DNA from: Comamonas odontotermitis | GTDB lineage: Bacteria; Pseudomonadota; Gammaproteobacteria; Burkholderiales; Burkholderiaceae_C | Direction of reading: 5' to 3' | Length of the DNA: 64,000 nucleotides | NCBI RefSeq assembly: GCF_020080045.1 | Contig: NZ_CP083451.1 | Location: 1,798,001 to 1,862,000, forward strand | Notes under the pieces: generated by a model | Seen by the model: only the letters and a program-made list of their open reading frames with translations | Databases searched by the model: none | What the model was told of the DNA's origin: nothing | Shown here: positions 45,069-53,943 of the stretch, one piece after another | Numbering within the stretch: position 1 is the first letter of the stretch | Layout of the letters: the number at the start of each line of letters is the position of its first letter | Made by a program: the position numbers and the translations under genes

Positions 45069-47999
45069 TTATGGTTGTTGTGCCGCAGCGTCTGCATCAC
45101 GCTCGCCCTGCTGGCGTTCGTGGTAGCGGAAACCCCGTACCGATTGGTGAGCAATACCGGTGAGCAGCAGCATGGTGGAGCCCACCACCAGCGAGAACAC
45201 GCCAATATCAAAGAACAGGGCACTGGCGACATGGATATCGCCGACCACAGGCAAGGTGAGGTGTGCGGTATGGCTGGTGAGGAAGGGGTAGCCGAAATAC
45301 CAGCTGCCCACCCCGGTGCCCAGCGCAAACAGCAGACCGGCTGCAATCCACCGCCGTGGGTAGATCGGCATGTGCGACTCCACCCAGTGCGTGCCCGAGA
45401 TGATGTATTGCAGCAGCAGGCCGATGGACAGCGTAAGACCTGCGACGAAGCCGCCTCCGGGCTCGTTGTGGCCGCGCATGAACAGGTACATGGACACCAC
45501 GGCGGCAAATGGCAGCAGCAGGCGCACCAGCACGGCGGGCACCATCAGGTAGCCGATGGCCGTGTCGGTGGCGGTACGCGGGTTCAGCAGATCGGTGTGC
45601 AGGTCGGCAGGCAGGAAACGCTGCTGCTCGGGTACATCCATGGCTTCGGGCGCAGGGCGGAAGCGCCGCAGCAGCGCGTATACGGTCAGGGCCACGATGC
45701 CCAGCACCACGATCTCGCCAAAGGTGTCAAAACCCCGGAAATCCACCAGCATCACGTTGACCACATTGGAGCCACCCCCCTCGGTGAGGGCGCGTTCGAG
45801 GAAGAATCTGGACGTGCTCTCGGGGAATGGGCGGCTCATCATCGCAAACGAGAGCCAGGCCATGCCGCCGCCCGCCAGAATGGCGATCAGCATGTCGCGC
45901 CAACGGCGCATTGTCACCATGGCCCCTTGCTGGGATACCTTTTTCAGACGCTTGTCACGCTTGGGCAGCCAGCGCAGGCCCAGCAGCAGCAATACCGTGG
46001 TGACCACTTCGACGACCAGCTGCGTCAAGGCCAGGTCGGGCGCAGAGAACCACAGGAACGTCAGGCAGGTTGCAAGGCCTGCACCCCCCAGGGTGACCAG
46101 CGCCGCCAGGCGGTGGTATTTGACCAGGAACGCCGCCGACAGCGAGCAGCTGATGCCGATCACCCAGAGCAGCACGAATGATGGAGACAGGGGCTGGGAT
46201 GCGCGGTTGCCCAATTGCAAGCCGTGGATCAGCAGGGGCAGGGTGGCAGTGATCAGCGCCGCCAGCACCAGCCACAGCGCCTGCCATTGCCAGCGCCGTG
46301 TACCCAGCAATCGGCGCAGGTTGCGCGCCATGTTGGTGATGAGTGCCATCACTCCCAGGAAAACGCGCTGGCCATTGAACCAGCTGGCAACCGGCGCATG
46401 GTCCACATAGTTTTTCGCACGCAACTGGCGCAGCAGCAGGTAAAGCAGAATGCCTGCCAGCATGGCGACGACGCTCATCACCAATGGGGCGTTCACACCA
46501 TGCCAGACGGCCAGACTGAATTCCGGCAAAGTGCCGCCCACCACCGGCAGCGCTGCCGCATCCAGATAGCGGCCGACAGCCCAGGCCGGAAAAATGCCGA
46601 CCAGCATGCAGATCAGGACCAGCAATTCGATGGGCACACGCATCCAGTGGGGTGGCTCGTGTGGCGTGTGCGGCAGGTCGGTGGCCGGTGGGCCAAAAAA
46701 TACATCGACCGTGAATCGCAGCGAATAGGCGACGCTGAAAACACCGGCCAGCGTTGCAGCAACGGGCAGGGCGGTCTGCAGGAATGGCGTGGTGTTGATG
46801 TACACCGTCTCTGCAAAGAACATTTCCTTGGACAGAAATCCGTTGAGCAGCGGCACGCCAGCCATGGCCGCACTGGCCACCATGGCCAGCGTGGCGGTGA
46901 TAGGCATCATCTTGCGCAGGCCGGAGAGGCGCCGGATGTCCCGGGTACCGGATTCATGGTCAACAATGCCCACCGCCATGAAGAGCGAAGCCTTGAAGGT
47001 CGCATGGTTCATGATATGAAAAACCGCAGCCACGGCTGCCAGCGGGCTGTTCAGCCCCAACAGCAGCGTGATGAGGCCCAGGTGCGACAGGGTTGAATAC
47101 GCCAGCAGCGCCTTCATGTCGTGCTGGAACATGGCGATATAGCCGCCCAGCAGCAAAGTGGCAGCCCCTGCGCCGCCGACCAGCCAGAACCATTCCTCGG
47201 TGCCGCTCAAGGCTGGCCACAGGCGTGCCAGCAAAAACACGCCCGCCTTGACCATGGTGGCCGAATGCAGGTAGGCGGAGACTGGCGTCGGCGCCGCCAT
47301 GGCGCGTGGAAGCCAGAAATGGAACGGAAACTGCGCGCTCTTGGTTAATGCGCCCAGAAGAATCAGCACCAGGGTAGGTGTATACAGGTCATGGGCGCGG
47401 ATCTGATCGCCCGCAGCCAGAACATTGTCCAGCTCATAGCTGCCGACGATGTGCCCCAGCAGCAAGACGCCTGCCAGCAGGCACAAACCGCCCGTGCCGG
47501 TGACGGTGAGCGCCATGCGCGCGCCCAGGCGGGCGTCCTTGCGGTGGTGCCAGTAACCAATCAGCAGGAACGAGAAAAGGCTTGTCAGCTCCCAGAAGAA
47601 GACCAGCTGAATCAGGTTGCCCGACAGCACCACGCCCATCATCGATCCCATGAAGGCGAGGAAGAACGAGAAAAATCGCGGCACGGGATCGGCCTGCGAC
47701 ATGTAATAGCGCGCGTACAGCACCACCAGCGAACCGATGCCCAGCACCAAGATGGAGAACATCCAGGCAAAGCCATCCATGCGGAAATGCAGGTCCAGCC
47801 CCAACTGACCCAGCCACGCCACGTTTTGGTGGACGACCCCGTTGTTCTGCGTCTCCGGAAAGAGCAATGCCACCTGAACAGCACAGAAAACGCTGATCGC
47901 CCCGGCCAGCGTTGATTCGGTATTGCGGGCGTTGGCTGGCAGCAGCGCTGCAATTGCGCTGCCGATGAAGGGGAGAAGGATCAGGTAAGAGAGTGCCAT
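45069..47999 (-). CDS. mrpA: Mrp/Pha cation:H+ antiporter subunit A fused to subunit B
   Basis: This 976-residue membrane protein is the NuoL-like proton-pumping subunit. FFWELTSLFSFLLIGYWHHR and KSAQFPFHFWLPRAMAAPTP carry the channel residues. The C-terminal part (about residues 820-960) is a fused MrpB domain, recognised by MRGHNEPGGGFVAGLTLSIG. This A-B fusion defines the six-gene group 2 operon (as in Rhizobium Pha) rather than the seven-gene Bacillus type. It is the first gene of the operon mrpA-C-D-E-F-G. Transported ion (Na+ or K+) and regulation are not evident from the sequence. Confidence 0.96.
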   Translation of the reverse strand: MALSYLILLPFIGSAIAALLPANARNTESTLAGAISVFCAVQVALLFPETQNNGVVHQNVAWLGQLGLDLHFRMDGFAWMFSILVLGIGSLVVLYARYYMSQADPVPRFFSFFLAFMGSMMGVVLSGNLIQLVFFWELTSLFSFLLIGYWHHRKDARLGARMALTVTGTGGLCLLAGVLLLGHIVGSYELDNVLAAGDQIRAHDLYTPTLVLILLGALTKSAQFPFHFWLPRAMAAPTPVSAYLHSATMVKAGVFLLARLWPALSGTEEWFWLVGGAGAATLLLGGYIAMFQHDMKALLAYSTLSHLGLITLLLGLNSPLAAVAAVFHIMNHATFKASLFMAVGIVDHESGTRDIRRLSGLRKMMPITATLAMVASAAMAGVPLLNGFLSKEMFFAETVYINTTPFLQTALPVAATLAGVFSVAYSLRFTVDVFFGPPATDLPHTPHEPPHWMRVPIELLVLICMLVGIFPAWAVGRYLDAAALPVVGGTLPEFSLAVWHGVNAPLVMSVVAMLAGILLYLLLRQLRAKNYVDHAPVASWFNGQRVFLGVMALITNMARNLRRLLGTRRWQWQALWLVLAALITATLPLLIHGLQLGNRASQPLSPSFVLLWVIGISCSLSAAFLVKYHRLAALVTLGGAGLATCLTFLWFSAPDLALTQLVVEVVTTVLLLLGLRWLPKRDKRLKKVSQQGAMVTMRRWRDMLIAILAGGGMAWLSFAMMSRPFPESTSRFFLERALTEGGGSNVVNVMLVDFRGFDTFGEIVVLGIVALTVYALLRRFRPAPEAMDVPEQQRFLPADLHTDLLNPRTATDTAIGYLMVPAVLVRLLLPFAAVVSMYLFMRGHNEPGGGFVAGLTLSIGLLLQYIISGTHWVESHMPIYPRRWIAAGLLFALGTGVGSWYFGYPFLTSHTAHLTLPVVGDIHVASALFFDIGVFSLVVGSTMLLLTGIAHQSVRGFRYHERQQGERDADAAAQQP

Positions 48000-48133
48000 T
48001 TTTTGTAAATTCTACAAGCCAGCTCATCTTTTACTGCTACGAAAACCCGAGCAAATTCAGGATATTGCCGCACGCTACCTGATAGTAAATATCCTATGTG
48101 TGCGTCTGCAAACACGGCAGCAAAGGCCCTTGC

Positions 48134-48442
48134 TTATTGTGCAGTGCGAGAAGCCGAGGGAAGCGGAGGTTCGGGCGTCGCAAAGCTTTTCCCATTCACT
48201 GTCAACCCGCGCTGCGACAGTTGCGCCGCCTTTTTTTGCCCGATACCGGAGACGCGCAGCATCAGGTCTGCCCAATCCGTGAACGGCCCCCTCTGGCGGG
48301 CCTGCAGAATGCGGCCCGAGGTGGCGGGGCCGATGCCATGGATGCCGTCCAACTGGGCTTCGGTGGCCACATTGGCCTCCACCTGAGCCCATGCCAGCTG
48401 GGTGCACAGGGCCAAACCGACGAGACTCCAACGCCATTGCAT
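48134..48442 (-). CDS. exported helix-hairpin-helix (ComEA-like) protein
   Basis: The 102-residue product has a signal peptide ending TQLAWAQ. The tandem helix-hairpin-helix core of ComEA follows: NVATEAQLDGIHGIGPATSG, RILQARQRGPFTDWADLM and LRVSGIGQKKAAQL. Such small periplasmic HhH proteins bind double-stranded DNA during natural uptake. No other competence gene is near. AGGAGG precedes the ATG at good spacing. The C-terminal 20 residues are Ser/Pro-rich. Confidence 0.9.
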   Translation of the reverse strand: MQWRWSLVGLALCTQLAWAQVEANVATEAQLDGIHGIGPATSGRILQARQRGPFTDWADLMLRVSGIGQKKAAQLSQRGLTVNGKSFATPEPPLPSASRTAQ

Positions 48443-48518
48443 AGAACCTCCTGCATCCCGACGAACGCCGGGGTCGAGATCCGATGCTAGCAGAGCTTCT
48501 GTCAGTTCAGCGGGCTTA

Positions 48519-48790
48519 GAACGTGTTTACGATTTCTACGCAGCCGCGTTGGAGTGCAATCGGGATGAGTTCGAAGCGATGGGCCGCAGCTTGCACCGGG
48601 GTGCAAGCAAGGGCGAGCGCGCAGAAATCGCCCGATTTCACTCCAACCCGGAGGGACAGTGGTTTTGCGGGCGGTCTGCGTCGTTGCAGCGCTTGCCAAT
48701 AGCAGGCTATTGGCTGCGCACTGCGCACTGCGCCTCGCATCCCATCCCGCAGAAACACTGTCGCGGCGCGAGGAGATCGTAAACACGTTC
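48519..48790. mobile_element. 272-bp non-autonomous inverted-repeat element, copy A (MITE-like)
   Basis: It begins GAACGTGTTTACGATTTC and ends GAGATCGTAAACACGTTC, inverted terminal repeats of about 18 bases. TTA flanks both ends (48516-48518 and 48791-48793). It encodes nothing recognisable. A second copy in reverse orientation lies at 62772-63037. The right flanking TTA is the lapB stop codon on the minus strand. The TNA duplication suggests mobilisation by an IS5-type transposase (inference). Confidence 0.8.
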
Positions 48791-49957
48791 TTACTGCTCT
48801 TCGACGCGACGTGGCGGGTAGCTGTCCCACGACTGGCAGCCCGGGCATTGCCAGAAGTGTTGACGTGCCTCAAAGCCACAGGCAGCGCAGCGGTAGCGTG
48901 TCAATGGCTTGACGGCAGTATCCAGCGCGCGCTGAATGGCGGGGTGGTGCTCTTCGTGAGACAGGGTTTCTTCTGCCAGCCAGCGACCGGCTGCGACGAG
49001 TGAAGGTTCGTGGGCCAGATGCTCGATGTACCACTCGCGACCCAGGGGCGGTATGGCGGCAGGCACCATGCCCAACTCGTCCATCTGAACCAGGCTCTGC
49101 ATCACGTCCAGCGAAGGATCGCTGGCGTAATTGGCCCGCAGCAGGTTGCGCACCTCGGCCTTGCGATCATCGGTCTTGGCCAGTTCCACCATCAGGGGGG
49201 CGACCAGCGGCACGGAGGAGGGTGAGACGGCCGCCAACTCCAGCAGGGTGCTCAACGCGGAGGCGGGCTCGCCATGCTTGTGCTGCAACTGGGCGAGTTC
49301 AATGCGCGGCCGTGGCGCGCGTGGCGCTTCGGACTGGGCTTCGTGCAGCAGCGCACGGGCGGCATCCAGTTTGCCTTGCGCCTGCTGGGCCACGGCCTGC
49401 TCGCACAGATAGTGGGCAATGCGCACACTGTAGTCGCCCTGGCCGTTGGACTGCATCTGGCGTGCAATCTGTACAGCCTGCGGCCAGTCGTGGGCGCGTT
49501 CGTAGATGGCAAGGCGCGAGAGGCGCGCTTCGTTTTCGTACGGGGTATCGTCCAGGCGCGCCAGGGCATCTTCGGCACGGTCGAGCAGGCCGGCCTTCAA
49601 AAAATCGAGCGCCAGTGCGTGCTGCGCACGGTCGCGCTCGGCCTTGCCGATGTCGGCGCGCTGCAGCAGATGCTCGTGCACGCGCACAGCCCGGCTGTAC
49701 TCGCCACGGCGTCGAAACAGGTTACCCAGTGCGAAATGCAGCTCGGCCGTGTCCGGATCGTTTTGCACGGCTTCGATGAAGGCGTCAATGGCCTTGTCCT
49801 GCTGCTCGTTGAGCAGGAAATTCAGGCCTTTGAAATAGGCCTTGGGGGCGCTGCGGTTTTCGCGGCGGATCTGGCGCAGGTCGAAGCGGGAGGCCAACCA
49901 GCCCAGCACAAAGGCAGCCGGAAAGCCCAGCAGAATCCAGGAGATATCAAATTCCAT
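48791..49957 (-). CDS. lapB: lipopolysaccharide assembly protein LapB (YciM)
   Basis: The 388-residue protein has an N-terminal membrane helix (ISWILLGFPAAFVLGWLASR, about residues 5-24) and a series of TPR repeats (from GLNFLLNEQQDKAIDAFIEA to about 300). The C-terminal rubredoxin-like zinc ribbon has CAACGF and CPGCQSWDS (about 359-383). LapB tunes LpxC proteolysis by FtsH and so LPS synthesis. It overlaps the lapA stop region by 11 bp. Its stop codon coincides with the edge of the mobile element 48519-48790, yet the reading frame and C-terminal motif are intact. Confidence 0.95.
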   Translation of the reverse strand: MEFDISWILLGFPAAFVLGWLASRFDLRQIRRENRSAPKAYFKGLNFLLNEQQDKAIDAFIEAVQNDPDTAELHFALGNLFRRRGEYSRAVRVHEHLLQRADIGKAERDRAQHALALDFLKAGLLDRAEDALARLDDTPYENEARLSRLAIYERAHDWPQAVQIARQMQSNGQGDYSVRIAHYLCEQAVAQQAQGKLDAARALLHEAQSEAPRAPRPRIELAQLQHKHGEPASALSTLLELAAVSPSSVPLVAPLMVELAKTDDRKAEVRNLLRANYASDPSLDVMQSLVQMDELGMVPAAIPPLGREWYIEHLAHEPSLVAAGRWLAEETLSHEEHHPAIQRALDTAVKPLTRYRCAACGFEARQHFWQCPGCQSWDSYPPRRVEEQ

Positions 49958-50264
49958 GAGGAGGCAGCGGTTCGGCCTTGAAAGAGGCGTCGGTCACATT
50001 GGCGGCGGGGACTGCGGGTGGCTCGGCCGCTGGAGGTACGGCAGCGCGCTGCGCAGCCTTGCGATGCTTCCACCAACGCGGCACCATGCCGACGATGCCC
50101 ACGATCACGCCCGCGCTGAAAGCCAGCAGCACCACAAGCACGAGAGGCGCCTGCCACTGGGTGCCAAAGAAAAAGTGCACCAATACATCGCGCTGGTTAT
50201 TGAGCGCAAAGGCAAACAGCGTGAAGAAAATGACTGCCTTGAGCAGCCACAGCAGGTATTTCAT
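49947..50264 (-). CDS. lapA: LapA-domain inner-membrane protein
   Basis: The 105-residue protein has two membrane helices (LLKAVIFFTLFAFALNNQ and PLVLVVLLAFSAGVIVG) and the LapA-domain features NNQRDVLVHFFFG and GVIVGIVGMVPRWWKHRK. It then has a Pro/Ala-rich cytoplasmic tail. The ATG at 50262-50264 fits the family. It partners LapB in controlling LPS assembly and precedes it in the same operon. Confidence 0.9.
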   Translation of the reverse strand: MKYLLWLLKAVIFFTLFAFALNNQRDVLVHFFFGTQWQAPLVLVVLLAFSAGVIVGIVGMVPRWWKHRKAAQRAAVPPAAEPPAVPAANVTDASFKAEPLPPHGI

Positions 50265-50372
50265 AGAGGGTGCAGAAAGGGCCTGGCGCCATTCTACGTT
50301 CATTCATGGGGCTGGCTGCGCGACCACCATCTCTATGCGTCTGCCCGGCAGGCTCACGCGGAGCCGGTGGAT

Positions 50373-50852
50373 CTATGCCGATGTGAGCTGCTTGGCCATC
50401 TGCACGGTGGTCAGGCCGCTGTGCCACTCCTCATCGGGGCAGAAGCCGGTTTCCTGGTAGCCATGGCTCCCGTAGAACCCGCGTGCCTGCAGGTTGAAGG
50501 TGTCTGTCTCCAGGCGCGACTGCGCATGGCCCGCTGCCACCATGGCCGCTTCGGCATACCGCAGCAACCGGCCGCCTATGCCTTGCCCTTGATAGCGGGG
50601 CGACACATGCAGGGCATCGATGAAATCGCGGCTCCAGTCAATGACGCCTGCGATCTCGGCGCCAGACACGGCCACATGCATGGCACAAAGGCGTTCGCCT
50701 ACATAGCGCAGGGTGCTGCCAGAGCTTTCGAAGCGTGCAATGGCGGCTGGGGTCAGTACCGGCTTCCAGGTGGCTTCATAGGTTTGCCCAAGAATCCGCA
50801 CGATGGCATCTGCGTCGCCCGGCAAGGCTGGCCGAATGGTGATGGTAGACAT
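50373..50852 (-). CDS. GNAT-family N-acetyltransferase
   Basis: The 159-residue protein has the acetyl-CoA-binding motif VSPRYQGQGIGGRLLRYAEA (about residues 88-107) and an N-terminal ITIRPALPGDADAIVRIL strand-helix. The target is unknown. The ATG at 50850-50852 is used; an upstream TTG would add three residues. It is followed by lapA/lapB on the same strand with a gap of about 110 bp. Confidence 0.88.
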   Translation of the reverse strand: MSTITIRPALPGDADAIVRILGQTYEATWKPVLTPAAIARFESSGSTLRYVGERLCAMHVAVSGAEIAGVIDWSRDFIDALHVSPRYQGQGIGGRLLRYAEAAMVAAGHAQSRLETDTFNLQARGFYGSHGYQETGFCPDEEWHSGLTTVQMAKQLTSA

Positions 50853-50966
50853 GGTTGGCAATCCAGCGGTGTCTGTGCTCCTTGTTGGAGGGCTGGAGCT
50901 GGAGAGAAGAACAAGCCCTTGGGCGGGCTGAAGCTCCTCAATGCAAGGAGCTTTTAGAATGAGAGG

Positions 50967-51065
50967 TGACGAGCCTTACCCCCGGCACTGGATCCACAGT
51001 TAGGGCTGCTTGGTTCCCCACCTGACCCGGTTGGCCGCTTCCCCATGCGGGGAGGCCCGTCAGGG
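50967..51065 (-). ncRNA. ffs: 4.5S signal recognition particle RNA (small bacterial type)
   Basis: On the minus strand the conserved SRP core reads GGGTCAGGTGGGGAACCAAG followed by CAGCC, with the GGAA tetraloop and the asymmetric AGCAG side. The ends TGACGGGCCT and AGGCTCGTCA pair to close a roughly 98-base hairpin. It is divergent from dnaX, a common neighbour in betaproteobacteria. Ends are placed from the outer stem and may be off by a few bases. Confidence 0.88.
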
Positions 51066-51217
51066 GTGCATTGTACCGAAAGAAATGGAGGCTTTTGGCT
51101 TGAAAGGCCAAAGAACGATGCCTGATGCGTGATGACGGTGCAGGTCTGGCCGGTTGTCGGTTGCACAAAACAGTGCGGGGCTGGCGGGGCCTCCGACTGC
51201 CCGTAGAATGCCTGCCT

Positions 51218-53482
51218 ATGTCCTATCTCGTTCTCGCCCGCAAATACCGTCCACGGAATTTCTCTGAAATGGTGGGCCAGGAGCATGTGGTGCAGGCATT
51301 GACCAATGCCCTCACCCAGCAGCGCCTGCACCATGCCTATTTGTTCACGGGAACGCGTGGGGTGGGCAAGACGACAGTCTCGCGCATTCTGGCCAAGTCG
51401 CTCAATTGCACGGGGGCCGATGGCACGGGTGGCATCACGGCAACCCCGTGCGGCGTGTGCCCGGCCTGCGTCGAGATCGACAGTGGCCGCTTTCCTGATT
51501 ACACGGAGCTTGACGCCGCCTCCAACCGTGGCGTGGATGAAGTGCAAGGCCTGCTGGAGCAGGCGGTCTACAAACCCGTGCAAGGGCGCTTCAAGGTCTT
51601 CATGATCGATGAAGTGCACATGCTCACCAATACCGCCTTCAATGCCATGCTGAAGACGCTGGAGGAGCCGCCCGAGTACCTGAAGTTCGTGCTGGCAACC
51701 ACCGATCCGCAAAAGGTGCCGGTGACCGTGCTCTCGCGCTGCCTGCAGTTCAACCTGCGGCCCATGGCGCCTGAAACGGTGCAGGAGCATCTGGGGCGCG
51801 TGCTGGCCAACGAGAATATCCCGGCCGAGACCCAGGCGCTGCGTCTTCTGTCGCGCGCAGCGCGTGGTTCCATGCGCGATGCGCTCAGCCTGACCGACCA
51901 GGCCATTGCCTTCGCCGGCGGCCAGTTGCAGGAAACGGGTGTGCGCCAGATGCTGGGCGCGGTCGACAGCAGCCATGTGTTCCGCCTGATTGACGCGTTG
52001 GCGCGCGGTGATGGTGCGGAGGTGGTGGCAACCGTTGATCAGTTGCGCCACCAGGGGCTGTCAGCCGCATCCACGCTGGAAGACATGGGCGTGCAGCTGC
52101 AGCGCATGGCCGTGCTGCAGGCTGTGCCCGAGAAGGCCCAGGCTGCCGTTGCGAATGACGATGCCGAGCAGCAGGAGGTTCTGCGTCTTGCGCAATTGAT
52201 GCCTGCAGACGAAACCCAGCTGCTCTACAGCATTGCCTTGCATGGACGGGCCGAGCTGGGGCTGGCGCCTGACGAATATGCAGCACTGACCATGGCGCTG
52301 CTGCGTCTGCTGGCCTTCAAGCCTGCGGGCGCGGCTGAAAAAAAAACTCTGAATAGCACGATTGCTGCCGCCGCACCACAACCAAAACCACCGGTGGCGC
52401 CTGTACAGCAAGCGCAGCCAGCTATCAAAAATGCAGAGCCAACGGCATCTGTGTCCGCACCCGCACCCGTGGCTGTGCAGGAGGCAGCGCCCGTGGCTGC
52501 AGAGCCTGTCGCAGCACCGGCTATGACCCAGCCGAAGCCGGAGGAGCCTGCGCAGGCCGTTGTTGCAGCCTCTGCAATGCCTGCTGCCCCCGCTCCGCTC
52601 GCATCCGCCACGCCTGCCGCACCAACCGCGCAGGCCAGCCCCGCTTCCGTGGTGGAACAGCCCGTCGCGCCCGATGCAGCGCCTGTCCTTGCATCTGCGG
52701 TTACACCTGCCAGCACCTCCGTCGATGCCGTGCGGCTGCCGGTACGCACTGCGGAAGACCTGATTCCTGCGCGCTCTCACCCTGCCGAGCCGTCTGTCGC
52801 CGCGGACGAGGAAGCGCTGCCGCCGGAAGAGGGCGATGACGACGAGGACGCGATACCTGTGGCGCCGGTGGACGCCGACGATGCACCGTATTTTGACGAC
52901 GTGCCGGATGAAGCCTACCTGGATGATGCCGCGCCTTCCGGATCTGCACCCACCCTGCCTGACGTGCGGGCGGCCGATGAGCCACCTGCGCAGCCCGGCT
53001 TGATTGCCTTGCCCGTGCAGGCGCACCAGGCAAGCGATTACGACCGCCCCGCCAGCTTTGGCGACAACCTGGGCCGGGTGCCGCCGGAGTTTGCCGATAC
53101 GCCAGAAGGCGGTTTCTGGAACGAGACCGTGCTCAAGCTGATCGAGACCGAGGCGATTACCGCCGTGGCGCGCCAACTGGCACTGCGCTCGCAGCTCATC
53201 CGGCGCGAAGCCGATTGCTGGTGGCTGCGGGTGGATCTGGAGACGCTGGCGCAGCCCGGTACGGTGGAGCGCTTGCGCACTGCGTTGGTGGCAGCGGGCC
53301 TCGTGGGCAGGATCGAGATGAGCGTGGGGGCGGTGGAAGACTGCCCGGCACGGCGCAAGGCGCATGCACAGCAGGCGCGCCAGCGCGCGGCCGAAGATGT
53401 GGTGCGCAATGACCCCTATGTCCAGTCTCTGATACAGCAATTTGGCGCGAAAATAGTGCCAGGCAGCATTCAGCCCCTATGA
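51218..53482 (+). CDS. dnaX: DNA polymerase III subunits gamma and tau
   Basis: The 754-residue clamp-loader ATPase has Walker A FTGTRGVGKTTVSRILAKSL (about residues 43-62), a zinc site CGVCPACVEIDSG and the sensor/DExx region FMIDEVHMLTNTAFNAMLKT. It also has the SRC motif LSRCLQFNL. Domain III ends near residue 370. A Pro/Ala-rich linker (about 380-640) and the tau-specific C-terminal polymerase-binding domain follow. At 52338-52346 nine A follow codon 373; slippage by one base in either direction meets a stop within four codons (TGA or TAG) and would give a gamma-like protein of 377-379 residues. The ATG at 51218 matches the family N-terminus MSYLVLARKYRP. It heads dnaX-ybaB-recR. Confidence 0.97.
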   Translation: MSYLVLARKYRPRNFSEMVGQEHVVQALTNALTQQRLHHAYLFTGTRGVGKTTVSRILAKSLNCTGADGTGGITATPCGVCPACVEIDSGRFPDYTELDAASNRGVDEVQGLLEQAVYKPVQGRFKVFMIDEVHMLTNTAFNAMLKTLEEPPEYLKFVLATTDPQKVPVTVLSRCLQFNLRPMAPETVQEHLGRVLANENIPAETQALRLLSRAARGSMRDALSLTDQAIAFAGGQLQETGVRQMLGAVDSSHVFRLIDALARGDGAEVVATVDQLRHQGLSAASTLEDMGVQLQRMAVLQAVPEKAQAAVANDDAEQQEVLRLAQLMPADETQLLYSIALHGRAELGLAPDEYAALTMALLRLLAFKPAGAAEKKTLNSTIAAAAPQPKPPVAPVQQAQPAIKNAEPTASVSAPAPVAVQEAAPVAAEPVAAPAMTQPKPEEPAQAVVAASAMPAAPAPLASATPAAPTAQASPASVVEQPVAPDAAPVLASAVTPASTSVDAVRLPVRTAEDLIPARSHPAEPSVAADEEALPPEEGDDDEDAIPVAPVDADDAPYFDDVPDEAYLDDAAPSGSAPTLPDVRAADEPPAQPGLIALPVQAHQASDYDRPASFGDNLGRVPPEFADTPEGGFWNETVLKLIETEAITAVARQLALRSQLIRREADCWWLRVDLETLAQPGTVERLRTALVAAGLVGRIEMSVGAVEDCPARRKAHAQQARQRAAEDVVRNDPYVQSLIQQFGAKIVPGSIQPL

Positions 53483-53545
53483 TGATGTGTTGGGCCGCGT
53501 ACAAGTGATACGCGTGCCGCAGAGTTTCAAATAGAAGGATCTTTC

Positions 53546-53878
53546 ATGTTCAACAAAGGACAACTCGCAGGTTTGATGAAGCAGGCCCAGGCCATGCAGG
53601 ACAACCTGAAAAAGGCCCAGGACGAGCTGGCCAATATCGAAGTCGAAGGCGAGTCGGGTGCGGGCCTGGTCAAGGTGCTGATGACCTGCAAGCATGATGT
53701 CAAGCGCGTGACGATTGACCCGAGCCTGTTGTCCGATGACAAGGACATGCTGGAAGACCTGGTGGCTGCCGCCTTCAATGCGGCCGTTCGCAAGGCGGAA
53801 GAGACCAGTAACGAAAAGATGGGCAAGATCACTGCGGGCATGCCCGGTCTCCCAGGTGGCATGAAATTTCCATTCTGA
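53546..53878 (+). CDS. ybaB: YbaB/EbfC nucleoid-associated protein
   Basis: The 110-residue protein opens [20 protein letters not shown] and ends with [18 protein letters not shown], the normal YbaB form and length. It binds DNA as a dimer. It lies between dnaX and recR, 63 bp after dnaX, in the arrangement conserved across proteobacteria. Confidence 0.96.
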   Translation: MFNKGQLAGLMKQAQAMQDNLKKAQDELANIEVEGESGAGLVKVLMTCKHDVKRVTIDPSLLSDDKDMLEDLVAAAFNAAVRKAEETSNEKMGKITAGMPGLPGGMKFPF

Positions 53879-53893
53879 TTATTTTGATAGCAT

Positions 53894-53932
53894 GCACCGC
53901 GCGCTAGATAAGCGTTGCGGTGCTTTTTCTTT
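53894..53932 (+). terminator. hairpin with T-run between ybaB and recR
   Basis: GCACCGC and GCGGTGC form the stem and TTTTTCTTTT follows. The loop contains GCGCTAGATAAGCG and the left flank TTTTGATAGC, so it is also a member of the palindromic repeat family. It could partly terminate the dnaX-ybaB transcript before recR. Confidence 0.6.
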
Positions 53933-53943
53933 TGGAATTTACC

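Noticed and set aside
50931..50953. Hairpin AAGCTCCT/AGGAGCTT as the 4.5S RNA terminator
   Set aside because: The T-run lies on the + side, not after the hairpin on the minus strand, so it does not fit the RNA's direction.
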